Below are positions 26,682 to 34,620 of a stretch of 64,000 bases of DNA, piece after piece. A model generated the notes under the pieces. That model was not told where the DNA came from. It ran no database searches and saw nothing but the letters and a program-made list of their open reading frames with translations. The position numbers and the translations under genes are program-made. The stretch spans positions 311,325 through 375,324 of the forward strand of contig NZ_WUTW01000003.1 of NCBI RefSeq assembly GCF_009831215.1, written 5' to 3'. Source of the DNA: Actinomadura rayongensis (lineage in GTDB: Bacteria; Actinomycetota; Actinomycetes; Streptosporangiales; Streptosporangiaceae). Position 1 is the stretch's first letter. Each line of letters opens with the position of its first letter.

Positions 26682-26973
26682 ACGGGCGTCGGGGGGTTAG
26701 GTGGTCGAGGAGGGTTGTCAGTTGGTCGGCGGCCGTGACCACTGCGGTGATGCCGGTGGCGGTCAGGGTGATGTGGGTCAGGAAGCCGAGGTTCGGCATC
26801 TGCTTGATCAGGTAGGCGTGCAGGTCGGCGTCGCGCGCCAGCCGCTGCGCCGTCCGCCGGGCCGTCAGCGACGTCCGGACGCAGCGGGTGGCCGACGCGC
26901 CGAGCGGCGCGCCGACGGCGAGGCCGTCGCCGTACAGGGAAGCGCAGCGGAAGCGAGCGAATTTCGCGTTCAT
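26635..26973 (-). CDS. Hypothetical protein, possibly part of a frameshifted gene
   Basis: 112 residues; it overlaps the conflict gene by 47 nt at the stop. It has a helix-rich middle (H-A-Y-L-I-K-Q-M-P-N-L-G-F-L) and a moderately hydrophobic segment I-T-L-T-A-T-G-I-T-A-V-V. No family was recognised. In another frame just upstream (start near 27067, same strand) lies a 32-residue, well-coded segment that would join to this one by a frameshift around 26975. Either two small genes or one broken gene. Confidence 0.35.
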   Translation of the reverse strand: MNAKFARFRCASLYGDGLAVGAPLGASATRCVRTSLTARRTAQRLARDADLHAYLIKQMPNLGFLTHITLTATGITAVVTAADQLTTLLDHLTPRRPFRPSDRARAEAPGNR

Positions 26974-27300
26974 GTGGGGTGCCGCGCGCTAGGCGGGGCG
27001 TGACGGCGTCGGCGCGGATGCGCGGCAGGGCGACGACCAGCGGCGACGCGTCGAAATCGGTGATCATGGAGACTCCGGGGTCCGGAGGAACGCGGGCCCC
27101 ACCGCGCCTTCCATGCTCGCCGAGCGGAACGCCCCGGACTAGGCGTTTTTCCCGGATGGGCATATTCGGCCACCGTTTCCGGCGATTTTTTTCCACCTCC
27201 GGCGATTCCCGGCTCTTTCGGCGGCCCCGGAATGGCGCGGGCGGGCGGCAGGATGACGGTTTCGGGGACAGGTGTTCTGGTGGGCGGATACGGTCCGTGC

Positions 27301-29076
27301 ATGGACACGCGTCCCATCGTCACCCCGCCGCGCGGTGCGGCGCGCGCGGTGCGGCACGGCGGGCGCGACGGCGCGCCCCCGGTCCTGCGCGTGTGGATGC
27401 GCGGGGACGCGACCGTCGCCGGGCGGCAGCCGGTCCGCCGCTTCGCCGCCGACATCGCCCGCGTCGCCGAGGAGGAGACGCTCGACCTCGCGGGATGGGA
27501 GTTCGCGTCCACCGCGACGGGGCTGGAGGCGCGGACGACCGTCCGGTGGGACGATCCGCGGGCCGGGCACGTTCATGCCGCCGTCATGCTGCGGCAGGGC
27601 GGCGAGGACGCCGGACGGACGTGCGAGTGGGCGGTGGCCGCCGACTGCGAGCACGGGTGGTGGTACGACGTCACCTCGCCGTGCCGGATGCTCGGCATCC
27701 ACGGCGCGGACTTTCGGGATCCGTCCGGCGTGCTGTGCCTGGACGAGGCGGAGCTGTGGTCCCCCGAGCACGACGACGAGCCGGACGAGATCGAGGAGCC
27801 GCTCAGGATCATCGCCGACCCGGCGCGGACGGTCGGCCTGTTCGTCGTCAGCATCGGCACCGAGTCGCCGAAGTCGGCGTCCTACGGCCTGTTCCCGGGC
27901 GTCGTCGCGATGGCGCTGATCACCGAGGAGGGCCGCGACGCGCTCAACCGGCGGCTCCCCCGGCAGCCGATCCCGGCGTGCGGCGCCCGGTACTTCCCCG
28001 CGCCGTGCGATCCGTCGATGACCGAGCAGCGGCTCGGCACCAGCCACGCGAGCCGGTCGGCGACCTACCAGCGGCTGGTGGACGAGGCGCTGTCGGCGCG
28101 GGCCGCGACGCCTCCGGCGGGGCTGGCGGCGGCGACCGTCGCGCTGCTCCCCCGTCCGCCCGGCGACGACCGGACCGACGGCGACCTGGCTCGGCTGCGC
28201 GAGCGCGTCCGGCGGCTGGAGGACGAGCTGGCCCGCGCCCGGGAGCGGCACACCGCGACGCGGCAGGCGCTGCAGCGGGCCGAGTGCCGCCGCGAGGCCG
28301 CCGCGAAACGCGCCGACCGGCTCGCCGCCGAGCTGGACGAGACCCGCGCCCGCCTGGACGATCCCGCGCTGGAACGGCAGCTCCACGACGCGCTGACCGA
28401 CCGCGACGTCTACGCGCAGGCGCTGGAGATCGCCGAGGAGGAGCGCGACGTGGCCGTCCGCGAGCGGGGGCTGCTGGCGATCCGGCTGGCCCGCGCCGAG
28501 TCCGTCGCGCGGCCGAGCGTCCGGCCCGCCCGGTCGCGCGCGACGACGGACGAGGTCCCCGCCGACTTCGGCGCGCTGCTGACGGCGGCGGCCACCCGGT
28601 TCCCGCTGCTGCTCCTGGACGACCTGGACCCGGCGGGCACCACCGCGCTCGACGCCTACCCGAAGGCCCAGGTCTGGCGGCGACGGACGTGGGACGCGCT
28701 CGCCACCCTGGACGCCTACGCGCGGGCCCGCCGGGAGGCGCACGCGGCGGACCGGCGCGAGCCCGTCCCGCATCTGGCGGACGTCCACGCGTTCATCCGC
28801 GCGGGCCGTCCCGGCGCGCTGATCAGCGCGAACATCGTGGCGCTCGGCGAGTCGGAGAACGTGAACGCCGACCCCCGGTACCGGAACGCCCGGATGTTCC
28901 CGGTCCGTCCGGAGACGCACCCGACCGGCCGCGCCTTCTTTGCCGCGCACATCAAGATCGACGGCCCGCGTCCCCCGGCGCCCCGGCTGCACTTCTACGA
29001 CGACACGTGCGGACCGACCGGCCGCGTGTACATCGGGCACATCGGCCCCCACCTGCCCACGTCCCGGACCAACTGA
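27301..29076 (+). CDS. Unrecognised large coiled-coil protein with conserved C-terminal segment
   Basis: 591 residues from ATG at 27301; ATGs at 27232 and 27253 are alternatives and none has a strong ribosome-binding site. Residues 1-270 are globular and hydrophilic with several W and D/E clusters (W-E-F-A-S-T-A-T-G, G-W-W-Y-D-V). About 290-400 is a long Arg/Glu/Ala coiled coil. The C-terminal 150 residues contain H-L-A-D-V-H-A-F-I and end V-Y-I-G-H-I-G-P-H-L, a motif recalled from uncharacterised actinobacterial proteins. No catalytic motif was identified. It lies downstream of the conflict gene with a broken ORF between; a shared role is only guessed. Confidence 0.65.
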   Translation: MDTRPIVTPPRGAARAVRHGGRDGAPPVLRVWMRGDATVAGRQPVRRFAADIARVAEEETLDLAGWEFASTATGLEARTTVRWDDPRAGHVHAAVMLRQGGEDAGRTCEWAVAADCEHGWWYDVTSPCRMLGIHGADFRDPSGVLCLDEAELWSPEHDDEPDEIEEPLRIIADPARTVGLFVVSIGTESPKSASYGLFPGVVAMALITEEGRDALNRRLPRQPIPACGARYFPAPCDPSMTEQRLGTSHASRSATYQRLVDEALSARAATPPAGLAAATVALLPRPPGDDRTDGDLARLRERVRRLEDELARARERHTATRQALQRAECRREAAAKRADRLAAELDETRARLDDPALERQLHDALTDRDVYAQALEIAEEERDVAVRERGLLAIRLARAESVARPSVRPARSRATTDEVPADFGALLTAAATRFPLLLLDDLDPAGTTALDAYPKAQVWRRRTWDALATLDAYARARREAHAADRREPVPHLADVHAFIRAGRPGALISANIVALGESENVNADPRYRNARMFPVRPETHPTGRAFFAAHIKIDGPRPPAPRLHFYDDTCGPTGRVYIGHIGPHLPTSRTN

Positions 29077-29087
29077 GGTTTGGAACC

Positions 29088-29098
29088 AAATCGGTAGG
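29088..29098 (+). promoter_or_regulatory. Shared AAATCGGTAGG motif upstream of operon A leader
   Basis: This 11-mer lies 42-52 nt before the operon A leader peptide start. The same 11-mer occurs in matching orientation before the operon B leader (44298-44308, minus strand). It is a good candidate for a shared sulfur-regulator site or promoter element. Confidence 0.5.
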
Positions 29099-29139
29099 AA
29101 TAGTTGCCTAACCGTGCCGACGCGTGGTCTCATACGGTC

Positions 29140-29217
29140 ATGCGCGTTCGGCTGATCCTCGTCCGGCGGCGGCACGTCGATCTCCGGCGTGTCACCGCGG
29201 CGGGCTGTCACGCCTGA
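29140..29217 (+). CDS. Cysteine-type leader peptide of sulfur operon A
   Basis: 25 codons, too short for the usual cutoffs. It reads from ATG to TGA with R-R-R-H-V-D-L-R-R-V, then C-H-A at the end. The same architecture (R-R-H-[VI]-D-L, then a late cysteine) is seen in operon B and is recalled from actinobacterial putative leader peptides before sulfur-assimilation genes. Stalling at the C-terminal cysteine codon when cysteinyl-tRNA is scarce is the expected sensing step. The SBP gene starts 90 nt after its stop codon, with a GC-rich hairpin in between. Confidence 0.75.
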   Translation: MRVRLILVRRRHVDLRRVTAAGCHA

Positions 29218-29244
29218 CCCGCCCCCGCACGTCCTCCCCACCCC

Positions 29245-29282
29245 CCGGCCCGGCGCGGCGCCCGACGGCGACCGCGGGCCGG
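29245..29282 (+). promoter_or_regulatory. Possible attenuation hairpin after operon A leader
   Basis: CCGGCCCG (29245-29252) and CGGGCCGG (29275-29282) form a perfect 8-bp stem. It ends about 25 nt before the SBP start, just ahead of the AGGAG ribosome-binding site. No clear U-run, so translational control is likelier. Confidence 0.4.
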
Positions 29283-29307
29283 CGCCTGTCCTAGGAGCCC
29301 TCGCACC

Positions 29308-30327
29308 ATGCTCAGAAAGACCCTCGCCGCCGCCGTGGCCCCGCTGCTCGCGCTCGGCCTCGCCGGCTGCGACCGCGCGGGCGGCGGCACCGGCACCCTG
29401 AAGATCGGTTACTTCCAGGGCGCGGTCGCCGGGCCGGACGCCGTCGTCGCCGGCAACCCCGACCTGGCGAAGAAGGTCCCGGCGAAGATCGAGCTGCGGC
29501 CGATCGACAGCGGCGTCGCCGGGCTCGCCCAGCTCCGCGCCGGGGCGTTCCCGGCCGTCTCGGCGGTCGGCAACCCCCCGATCGTCGGCGCGTTCACCAG
29601 CGGCACCGACATCCAGGTCGTGTTCGTGGAGAGCCTGGACGAGTCCGGCCTCGCCGTGAACGCCAAGGTCAAGACGCCCGCCGACCTCAGGAAGGTGGGC
29701 GTCCTCGTCGGCTCCACGCTCGACTTCCAGCTCCGCGGCTGGCTCAAGTCGCAGAACCTCGCCGGGAAGGTGCAGGTCGCGAGCTTCGCCAGCGAGGCCG
29801 CCGAGGCCGCCGCCTGGAAGGCCGGGAAGATCGACGCCGTCTACATCAGCCAGGCGTTCCTGCTCGACCTGAAGAAGCACGGCGCGAACGTGCTCGTCTC
29901 CGCCGCCGACATCGCGAAGCTCGGGTACGCGGCCGTCAACTCGCTCGCCGTGACCAGCGCGTACGCGCGCAAGAACCCCGACGTCGTGCAGCAGCTCGTC
30001 TGCCAGGTGTCCCAAGCGCAGGAGGTCGTCAAGGGCCCGCAGGCCGACAAGTACATCACCGCCGCGACCAAGTACCTCGGCGTGAAGCCCGCCGACGCGA
30101 TCCCGGCGACGAAGGGCTACCCCTACGTCCCGAAGGCCGAGGAGACCGCGTGGCTCCAGGGGCCGGACGGGACGTCCGCCACCGGAAGGCTCGCGCAGAA
30201 CTTCAAGCTCACGGCCGAGTTCCTGGTGACGCAGGGACGCGCGAAGGCCGTCCCGTCCGACGCGGAGATCGCCGCGCACATCGACCCGCGCTTCTGGGCC
30301 AAGGCGCAGCGGGGCGGCTGCAAGTGA
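29308..30327 (+). CDS. Aliphatic-sulfonate-type ABC transporter substrate-binding lipoprotein
   Basis: 339 residues. The lipobox is L-G-L-A-G-C-D. The mature part is a type II periplasmic-binding fold of the SsuA/TauA kind: K-I-G-Y-F-Q-G opening, later V-G-V-L-V-G-S-T-L-D-F and A-I-P-A-T-K-G-Y. It would bind a sulfonate or related anion outside. It overlaps the ATPase gene by 4 nt (GTGA), so translation is coupled. First main gene of operon A after the leader. Confidence 0.85.
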   Translation: MLRKTLAAAVAPLLALGLAGCDRAGGGTGTLKIGYFQGAVAGPDAVVAGNPDLAKKVPAKIELRPIDSGVAGLAQLRAGAFPAVSAVGNPPIVGAFTSGTDIQVVFVESLDESGLAVNAKVKTPADLRKVGVLVGSTLDFQLRGWLKSQNLAGKVQVASFASEAAEAAAWKAGKIDAVYISQAFLLDLKKHGANVLVSAADIAKLGYAAVNSLAVTSAYARKNPDVVQQLVCQVSQAQEVVKGPQADKYITAATKYLGVKPADAIPATKGYPYVPKAEETAWLQGPDGTSATGRLAQNFKLTAEFLVTQGRAKAVPSDAEIAAHIDPRFWAKAQRGGCK

Positions 30328-31103
30328 GCACGTTGACCGTCGCGCGTCCCACCGGGGTGCGGCTGCGCGACGTCCGCAAGACCTTCCACCGGCGGCGCCG
30401 CGCCGGCCGTCCCGCGCTGGACGGCGTCAGCCTCGACGTGGCGCCCGGCGAGTTCCTGTGCCTGCTCGGGCCGTCGGGCTGCGGGAAGTCCACGCTGCTC
30501 AACATTCTCGCCGGGTTCGTCCCGGCCGACTCCGGCGAGGTCGTCGTCGGGGACCGTCCGGTGACCGGGCCTGGCCACGACCGGGGCGTGCTGTTCCAGA
30601 CGCCGATGCTGTTCCCGTGGCTGACGACCTGGCAGAACGTCCTGTACGGGCCGAAGGCGCGCGGCGCGCTCACCCCCGAGGTCCGCGCCGAGGCCGAAGC
30701 GCTGCTGGCGACGGTCGGGCTCGCCGACGCCCGCGACGCCTACCCGCACGAGCTGTCGGGCGGGATGCGGCACCGCGCCGCGTTCGCCCGCGTGCTGATC
30801 AACCGGCCGGGCGTGCTGCTCATGGACGAGCCGTTCGGCGCGCTCGACGCGATCACCCGCGCCGCGATGCAGCGGTTCCTGCTCGACCTGTGGCAGCAGC
30901 GCCGGACGACGATCGTGTTCGTCACGCACGACGTCGAGGAGGCCGCGCTGCTCGGCGACCGGGTGTGCGTGCTGTCGGCGCCGCCCGGCGGGACCAAGGA
31001 CGTCCTCACCGTCGACCTGCCGCGCCCGCGCAGCTACGACGACACCGAGACGCTCGCGTTCGTGCAGGCCAAGCGGCGGATCCGGGAGGTGCTGGAGGGA
31101 TGA
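30324..31103 (+). CDS. ABC transporter ATPase (SsuB/TauB-like)
   Basis: 259 residues. Walker A is G-P-S-G-C-G-K-S-T, the Q-loop is L-F-Q-T-P-M-L-F-P-W, the signature is L-S-G-G-M-R-H, Walker B is V-L-L-M-D-E-P-F-G-A-L-D and the switch histidine is in T-H-D-V-E-E-A. GTG at 30324 overlaps the preceding stop. It drives uptake through the neighbouring permease. Confidence 0.95.
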   Translation: MSTLTVARPTGVRLRDVRKTFHRRRRAGRPALDGVSLDVAPGEFLCLLGPSGCGKSTLLNILAGFVPADSGEVVVGDRPVTGPGHDRGVLFQTPMLFPWLTTWQNVLYGPKARGALTPEVRAEAEALLATVGLADARDAYPHELSGGMRHRAAFARVLINRPGVLLMDEPFGALDAITRAAMQRFLLDLWQQRRTTIVFVTHDVEEAALLGDRVCVLSAPPGGTKDVLTVDLPRPRSYDDTETLAFVQAKRRIREVLEG

Positions 31104-31873
31104 GGGACGTCCGCAGGATCGGCACCGGGGCGGCGGCCCTCGGCCTCGCCCTCGCCGTGTGGGAGCTGGCCGCGCTCGCGATCGGCGACAGCGTGACGCT
31201 GCCGACCGTCACCGAGACCGTCCACACCCTGGCGAAGTATTTGACGCACACGTATCCCGAGGTGCAGGGCAAGACGCTGGTCGAGGACGCGCTGATCAGC
31301 ACCGGCCGCATCGTCGCCGGGTTCGTCCTCGGGACGGCGGCGGGCCTGGTGCTCGGCGCGGCGATGGCCGGGATCCGGATCGTCCGGGAGCTGGCCGACC
31401 CGCTGATCGGCGTCCTGCGCCCGCTGCCGCCGATCGCGTTCATCCCGCTGCTCGTCGTGTGGTTCGGGATCGGCGAGACGTCCAAGATCGCGCTGATCTT
31501 CTTCGGGGTGCTGCCGATCGTCACGATCGCGACGCTCGGCGCCCTCGACGCGGTGCCCGACGGGCTGCTGCACGCCAGCCGCAGCCTCGGCGCGTCCCCG
31601 CTGCGCACGATGGTCCACGTCCGGCTGCGCGCGGCCGTGCCCGGCGTCATCACCGGCATGCGCATCGCGATGGGCGGCGCGTGGACCAGCATCATCGCCG
31701 CCGAGATGATCGCCGCGACCGGCGGCGTCGGCTTCCTCATCCTCCAGGCCGGCAACTACCTCCAGACCCCGCTGATCTTCGCCGGGATCGCGTGGATCGC
31801 CGTGCTCGGCCTCCTCTTCGACGGGCTGCTGCGCCTGCTGCTGCGGTTCGCCGACCCCACCGTCCGCCGTTAG
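31100..31873 (+). CDS. ABC transporter permease (SsuC/TauC-like)
   Basis: 257 residues with about six membrane helices and an EAA-like loop (L-H-A-S-R-S-L-G-A-S-P-L-R) where the ATPase docks. ATGA overlap with the ATPase gene. Size and family are typical of nitrate/sulfonate permeases. Confidence 0.93.
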   Translation: MRDVRRIGTGAAALGLALAVWELAALAIGDSVTLPTVTETVHTLAKYLTHTYPEVQGKTLVEDALISTGRIVAGFVLGTAAGLVLGAAMAGIRIVRELADPLIGVLRPLPPIAFIPLLVVWFGIGETSKIALIFFGVLPIVTIATLGALDAVPDGLLHASRSLGASPLRTMVHVRLRAAVPGVITGMRIAMGGAWTSIIAAEMIAATGGVGFLILQAGNYLQTPLIFAGIAWIAVLGLLFDGLLRLLLRFADPTVRR

Positions 31874-31888
31874 GAAGGGCTCACGACC

Positions 31889-32764
31889 ATGACCGAGATC
31901 CGCCGCATCGGCGGGCGCATCGGCGCCGAGATCACCGGCGCCGACCCCAACGCCGTGCCGTACGACGAGCTGAACGGGCTGCTGCTGGAGCACAAGGCGC
32001 TCGTGTTCCGGGACGCGGGCCTGGACGAGGACGGGCAGATCCGCTTCGCGTCCCGGTTCGGCGACCTGACGCGGGCGCACCCGACGCTGCCGCCCGTCGA
32101 CGACCGTCCCGACATCCTCCCGGTGGACGCCGAGGAGGGCATCCGCTCCAACCACTGGCACACCGACGTCACGTTCATCCGGACGCCCCCGGCGGTGAGC
32201 ACGCTGCGCGCCCTCGTCGTCCCGCCCTACGGCGGCAACACACTGATCGCCAACGCCGCCGCCGCGTACCGGGACCTGCCCGAGCCGCTGCGGGAGTTCG
32301 CCGATCGGTTGTGGGCCGTCCACAGCAACGCCCACGACTACATCCTTCCGCGCGGCGACGGGGACGCGGCCGATTCGTACCGGCGCACGTTCACCGCCAA
32401 GCGCTACAAGACCGCGCATCCGGTGGTGCGCGTCCACCCGGAGACGGGTGAGCGCGGACTGTTCATCGGCGGGTTCGCCGAGCGGATCGTGGACCTGTCC
32501 TCCAGCGAGTCGCGCGACATCCTGCGCATTCTGCAGAGCTACGTGACGCGTCCGGAGAACCTGCTGCGCGTCGTCTGGAACCCCGGCGACGTCGTCGTGT
32601 TCGACAACCGCATCACCCAGCACTACGCGCCGGACGACTACGGCGACCTGCCGCGCGTCCTGCACCGCGTCACCGTCGCGGGCGACGTGCCCGCCGGGGT
32701 GACCGGCGAGCGCAGCCGCATCGTCGAGGGCGACGCCGCCGCCCACTACACGCCGGCCGCCTGA
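31889..32764 (+). CDS. TauD/TfdA-family Fe(II)/2-oxoglutarate dioxygenase
   Basis: 291 residues. The metal triad is His91 and Asp93 in H-T-D and His259 in V-L-H-R-V-T; an arginine four residues further binds 2-oxoglutarate. Family members hydroxylate taurine, alkyl sulfonates or alkyl sulfates, releasing sulfite or sulfate and an aldehyde. ATG at 31889 follows AGGAAGG. Location after a sulfonate ABC set supports desulfonation as its job; the exact substrate is unknown. Confidence 0.9.
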   Translation: MTEIRRIGGRIGAEITGADPNAVPYDELNGLLLEHKALVFRDAGLDEDGQIRFASRFGDLTRAHPTLPPVDDRPDILPVDAEEGIRSNHWHTDVTFIRTPPAVSTLRALVVPPYGGNTLIANAAAAYRDLPEPLREFADRLWAVHSNAHDYILPRGDGDAADSYRRTFTAKRYKTAHPVVRVHPETGERGLFIGGFAERIVDLSSSESRDILRILQSYVTRPENLLRVVWNPGDVVVFDNRITQHYAPDDYGDLPRVLHRVTVAGDVPAGVTGERSRIVEGDAAAHYTPAA

Positions 32765-32775
32765 TCCGAGCCCGG

Positions 32776-32822
32776 CCGCCGCGTCCCCTCCTCCCTCGGG
32801 TCCTCCTCCGGGGACGCGGCGG
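32776..32822 (+). terminator. Long inverted repeat between dioxygenase and dehydrogenase genes
   Basis: CCGCCGCGTCCCC and its perfect complement (13 bp) flank a 21-nt C/T-rich loop. It may end some transcripts or lower expression of the last gene. Confidence 0.55.
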
Positions 32823-32847
32823 TCGCCTTCCCTGTGGAGAGCCGCGC

Positions 32848-34017
32848 ATGACCGTCACGCACGAGAACCCCGTCCTGCCCGACGACCTGCTCGCCGCGTT
32901 CGCGGGCCGCGCCGACCGCTACGACCGCGAGAACGCCTTCTTCCACGAGGACTTCGCGGACCTGCGCGCCGCCGGGTACCTCACCGTCGCGCTGCCGCCC
33001 GCGTTCGGCGGCGCCGGCCTCGGCCTGCCGGAGGTCGCCGCCGCACAGCGCCGTCTCGCCTACCACGCGCCCGCGACCGCCCTCGCCACCAACATGCACC
33101 TCTACTGGACGGGCGTCGCCGCCGACCTGCACCGCGCGGGCGACGACTCGCTGGACTGGCTGCTGCGCGAGGCCGCCGCCGGCGAGGTGTTCGCCGCCGG
33201 GCACGGCGAGCCCGGCAACGACCGCGACCTGGAGTACGCCCGGACGGTCGCCGTCCCGCAGGCCGACGGCGGCTACCGGATCACCGGGCACAAGACGTTC
33301 ACGTCGCTGTCGCCGGTCTGGACGCGGCTCGGCGTGCACGCCCTGGACGACTCCGACCCCGAGCACCCGAAGATCGTCCACGCGTTCGTGGACCGGGACG
33401 CGGCCGGGATCCGGATCGAGGACACCTGGGACACCGTGGGCCAGCGCGCCACGCGCAGCGACGACACCCACCTCGCCGACGTCCCGGTGCCCGCCGGACG
33501 CGTCGCGCGCGTGCTCGCCGCCGGGCCGACCGGCGACCCGTTCGTCGCGTCGATCTTCGCGTGGGCGGAGGTGCTGTTCGCGAGCGTCTACTACGGGCTC
33601 GCGCGGCGCGCCCTGGACCTCGCGGTCGCGTCGGCGAAGCGGCGGCCGTCGGTGAAGCTCGGCCGTCCGGTCGCGCACGACCCGTACGTGCAGTGGTCGG
33701 TCGCGGAGGCGACGGTCGAGCTGGAGGGCGTCCTCGCGCACGTCGAGCGCGTCGCCGACGACTGGGCGGCGGGCGTCGACCACGGCGACGACTGGCCGGT
33801 GAAGCTCGTCGCCGTCAAGTACCACGCCACCGAGTCCGCCAAGCGCGTCGTGGACCACGCCGTCAAGGCCGCCGGCGCGGGCGCCCTGCGCACCGGCGAG
33901 CTGTCGCGCCTGTACCGCGACGTCCTCGCCGGGACGTTCCATCCGGCGAACTCCGCGACCGTCCACGAACTGGTCGGCAAATCCGTCCTCGGCCTGCTCG
34001 CGGCCGGGGAGCAATGA
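32848..34017 (+). CDS. Acyl-CoA dehydrogenase-type flavoprotein (SfnB/DszC-like)
   Basis: 389 residues. The fold of acyl-CoA dehydrogenases is seen in A-A-G-Y-L-T-V-A-L-P, G-Y-R-I-T-G-H-K-T-F-T-S-L and the C-terminal helical part. It lacks the catalytic base pattern of fatty-acyl enzymes, as is common in SfnB/DszC-like members that are FMNH2-dependent monooxygenases of sulfur compounds. With TauD it may complete oxidative release of sulfur from an organosulfur compound. A flavin reductase gene was not found in this window. Confidence 0.8.
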   Translation: MTVTHENPVLPDDLLAAFAGRADRYDRENAFFHEDFADLRAAGYLTVALPPAFGGAGLGLPEVAAAQRRLAYHAPATALATNMHLYWTGVAADLHRAGDDSLDWLLREAAAGEVFAAGHGEPGNDRDLEYARTVAVPQADGGYRITGHKTFTSLSPVWTRLGVHALDDSDPEHPKIVHAFVDRDAAGIRIEDTWDTVGQRATRSDDTHLADVPVPAGRVARVLAAGPTGDPFVASIFAWAEVLFASVYYGLARRALDLAVASAKRRPSVKLGRPVAHDPYVQWSVAEATVELEGVLAHVERVADDWAAGVDHGDDWPVKLVAVKYHATESAKRVVDHAVKAAGAGALRTGELSRLYRDVLAGTFHPANSATVHELVGKSVLGLLAAGEQ

Positions 34018-34027
34018 CCCGGGGGTC

Positions 34028-34051
34028 CTGGCCGTCTCAGGGGGCGGCCAG
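34028..34051. terminator. Possible bidirectional terminator at the operon A / MarR junction
   Basis: CTGGCCG and CGGCCAG (7 bp) with a 10-nt spacer. It overlaps the 3' end of the MarR gene, which is convergent with operon A. Confidence 0.35.
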
Positions 34052-34507
34052 GGCCTCCAGGGCCGGCAGCGCGGCGGCCAGCGCCGCCCGCTGCTCGGGC
34101 GGCAGCGCCGCGATGCGCGTCGCGTAGAAGGCCGTCCGGTCGGCGCGCAGGCGGTCCAGCCAGGCGCGGCCCTCGTCGGTGATCGTCAGCAGGCAGGCGC
34201 GGCGGTCGGCGGGGTCGGCCGTGCGCGCCAGCAGGCTCATGTCCTCCAGCGTCGCCACCACGCGGCTCTGCGTGGGAGCGCGGACGCCCTCGTGGTCGGC
34301 CAGGTCCACCAGCCGGACCGGCCCGATCGCCTCGACGGCCGCGAGCGTGGACACCTGGCCCACCGTCAGCGCCTGCGGGGTGTGACGGCGGGCGCGGCGG
34401 TGCAGCCGGCCGAGCGCGTTGCGCAGCCGGTCGGACAGTTCGAGGTCGGCGGGCGCCACGTCCGGCGCCGTGCCGGGCGTGCGGCCGTCCGTCGCGACTG
34501 CGTTCAA
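34037..34507 (-). CDS. MarR-family transcriptional regulator
   Basis: 156 residues from TTG at 34507, supported by AAGGAG 6 nt upstream. The winged helix spans L-T-V-G-Q-V-S-T-L-A-A-V, A-P-T-Q-S-R-V-V-A-T-L and wing residues D-P-A-D-R-R-A-C. It lies just downstream of the MFS exporter; the two probably form a drug-efflux unit. The matching palindrome is upstream of the MFS gene. Confidence 0.88.
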   Translation of the reverse strand: MNAVATDGRTPGTAPDVAPADLELSDRLRNALGRLHRRARRHTPQALTVGQVSTLAAVEAIGPVRLVDLADHEGVRAPTQSRVVATLEDMSLLARTADPADRRACLLTITDEGRAWLDRLRADRTAFYATRIAALPPEQRAALAAALPALEALAAP

Positions 34508-34620
34508 CGGGACTCCTTGGAACGTGGGGGCACCCGCGTGCACCGGGGGAACGGGCGGCGTGGTCAACGCCTTCCACGAAAATAACGTGCGAACGCCCGC
34601 AAACACTCCCAGGCGCCGCG

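Noticed and set aside
24918-29076. Integrative element in tRNA-Lys
   Set aside because: No integrase and no repeat of the tRNA 3' end were found, so integration is only a possibility.
29077-29307. S-box or other cysteine/methionine riboswitch
   Set aside because: No conserved riboswitch core was seen; the leader peptide explains the region better.
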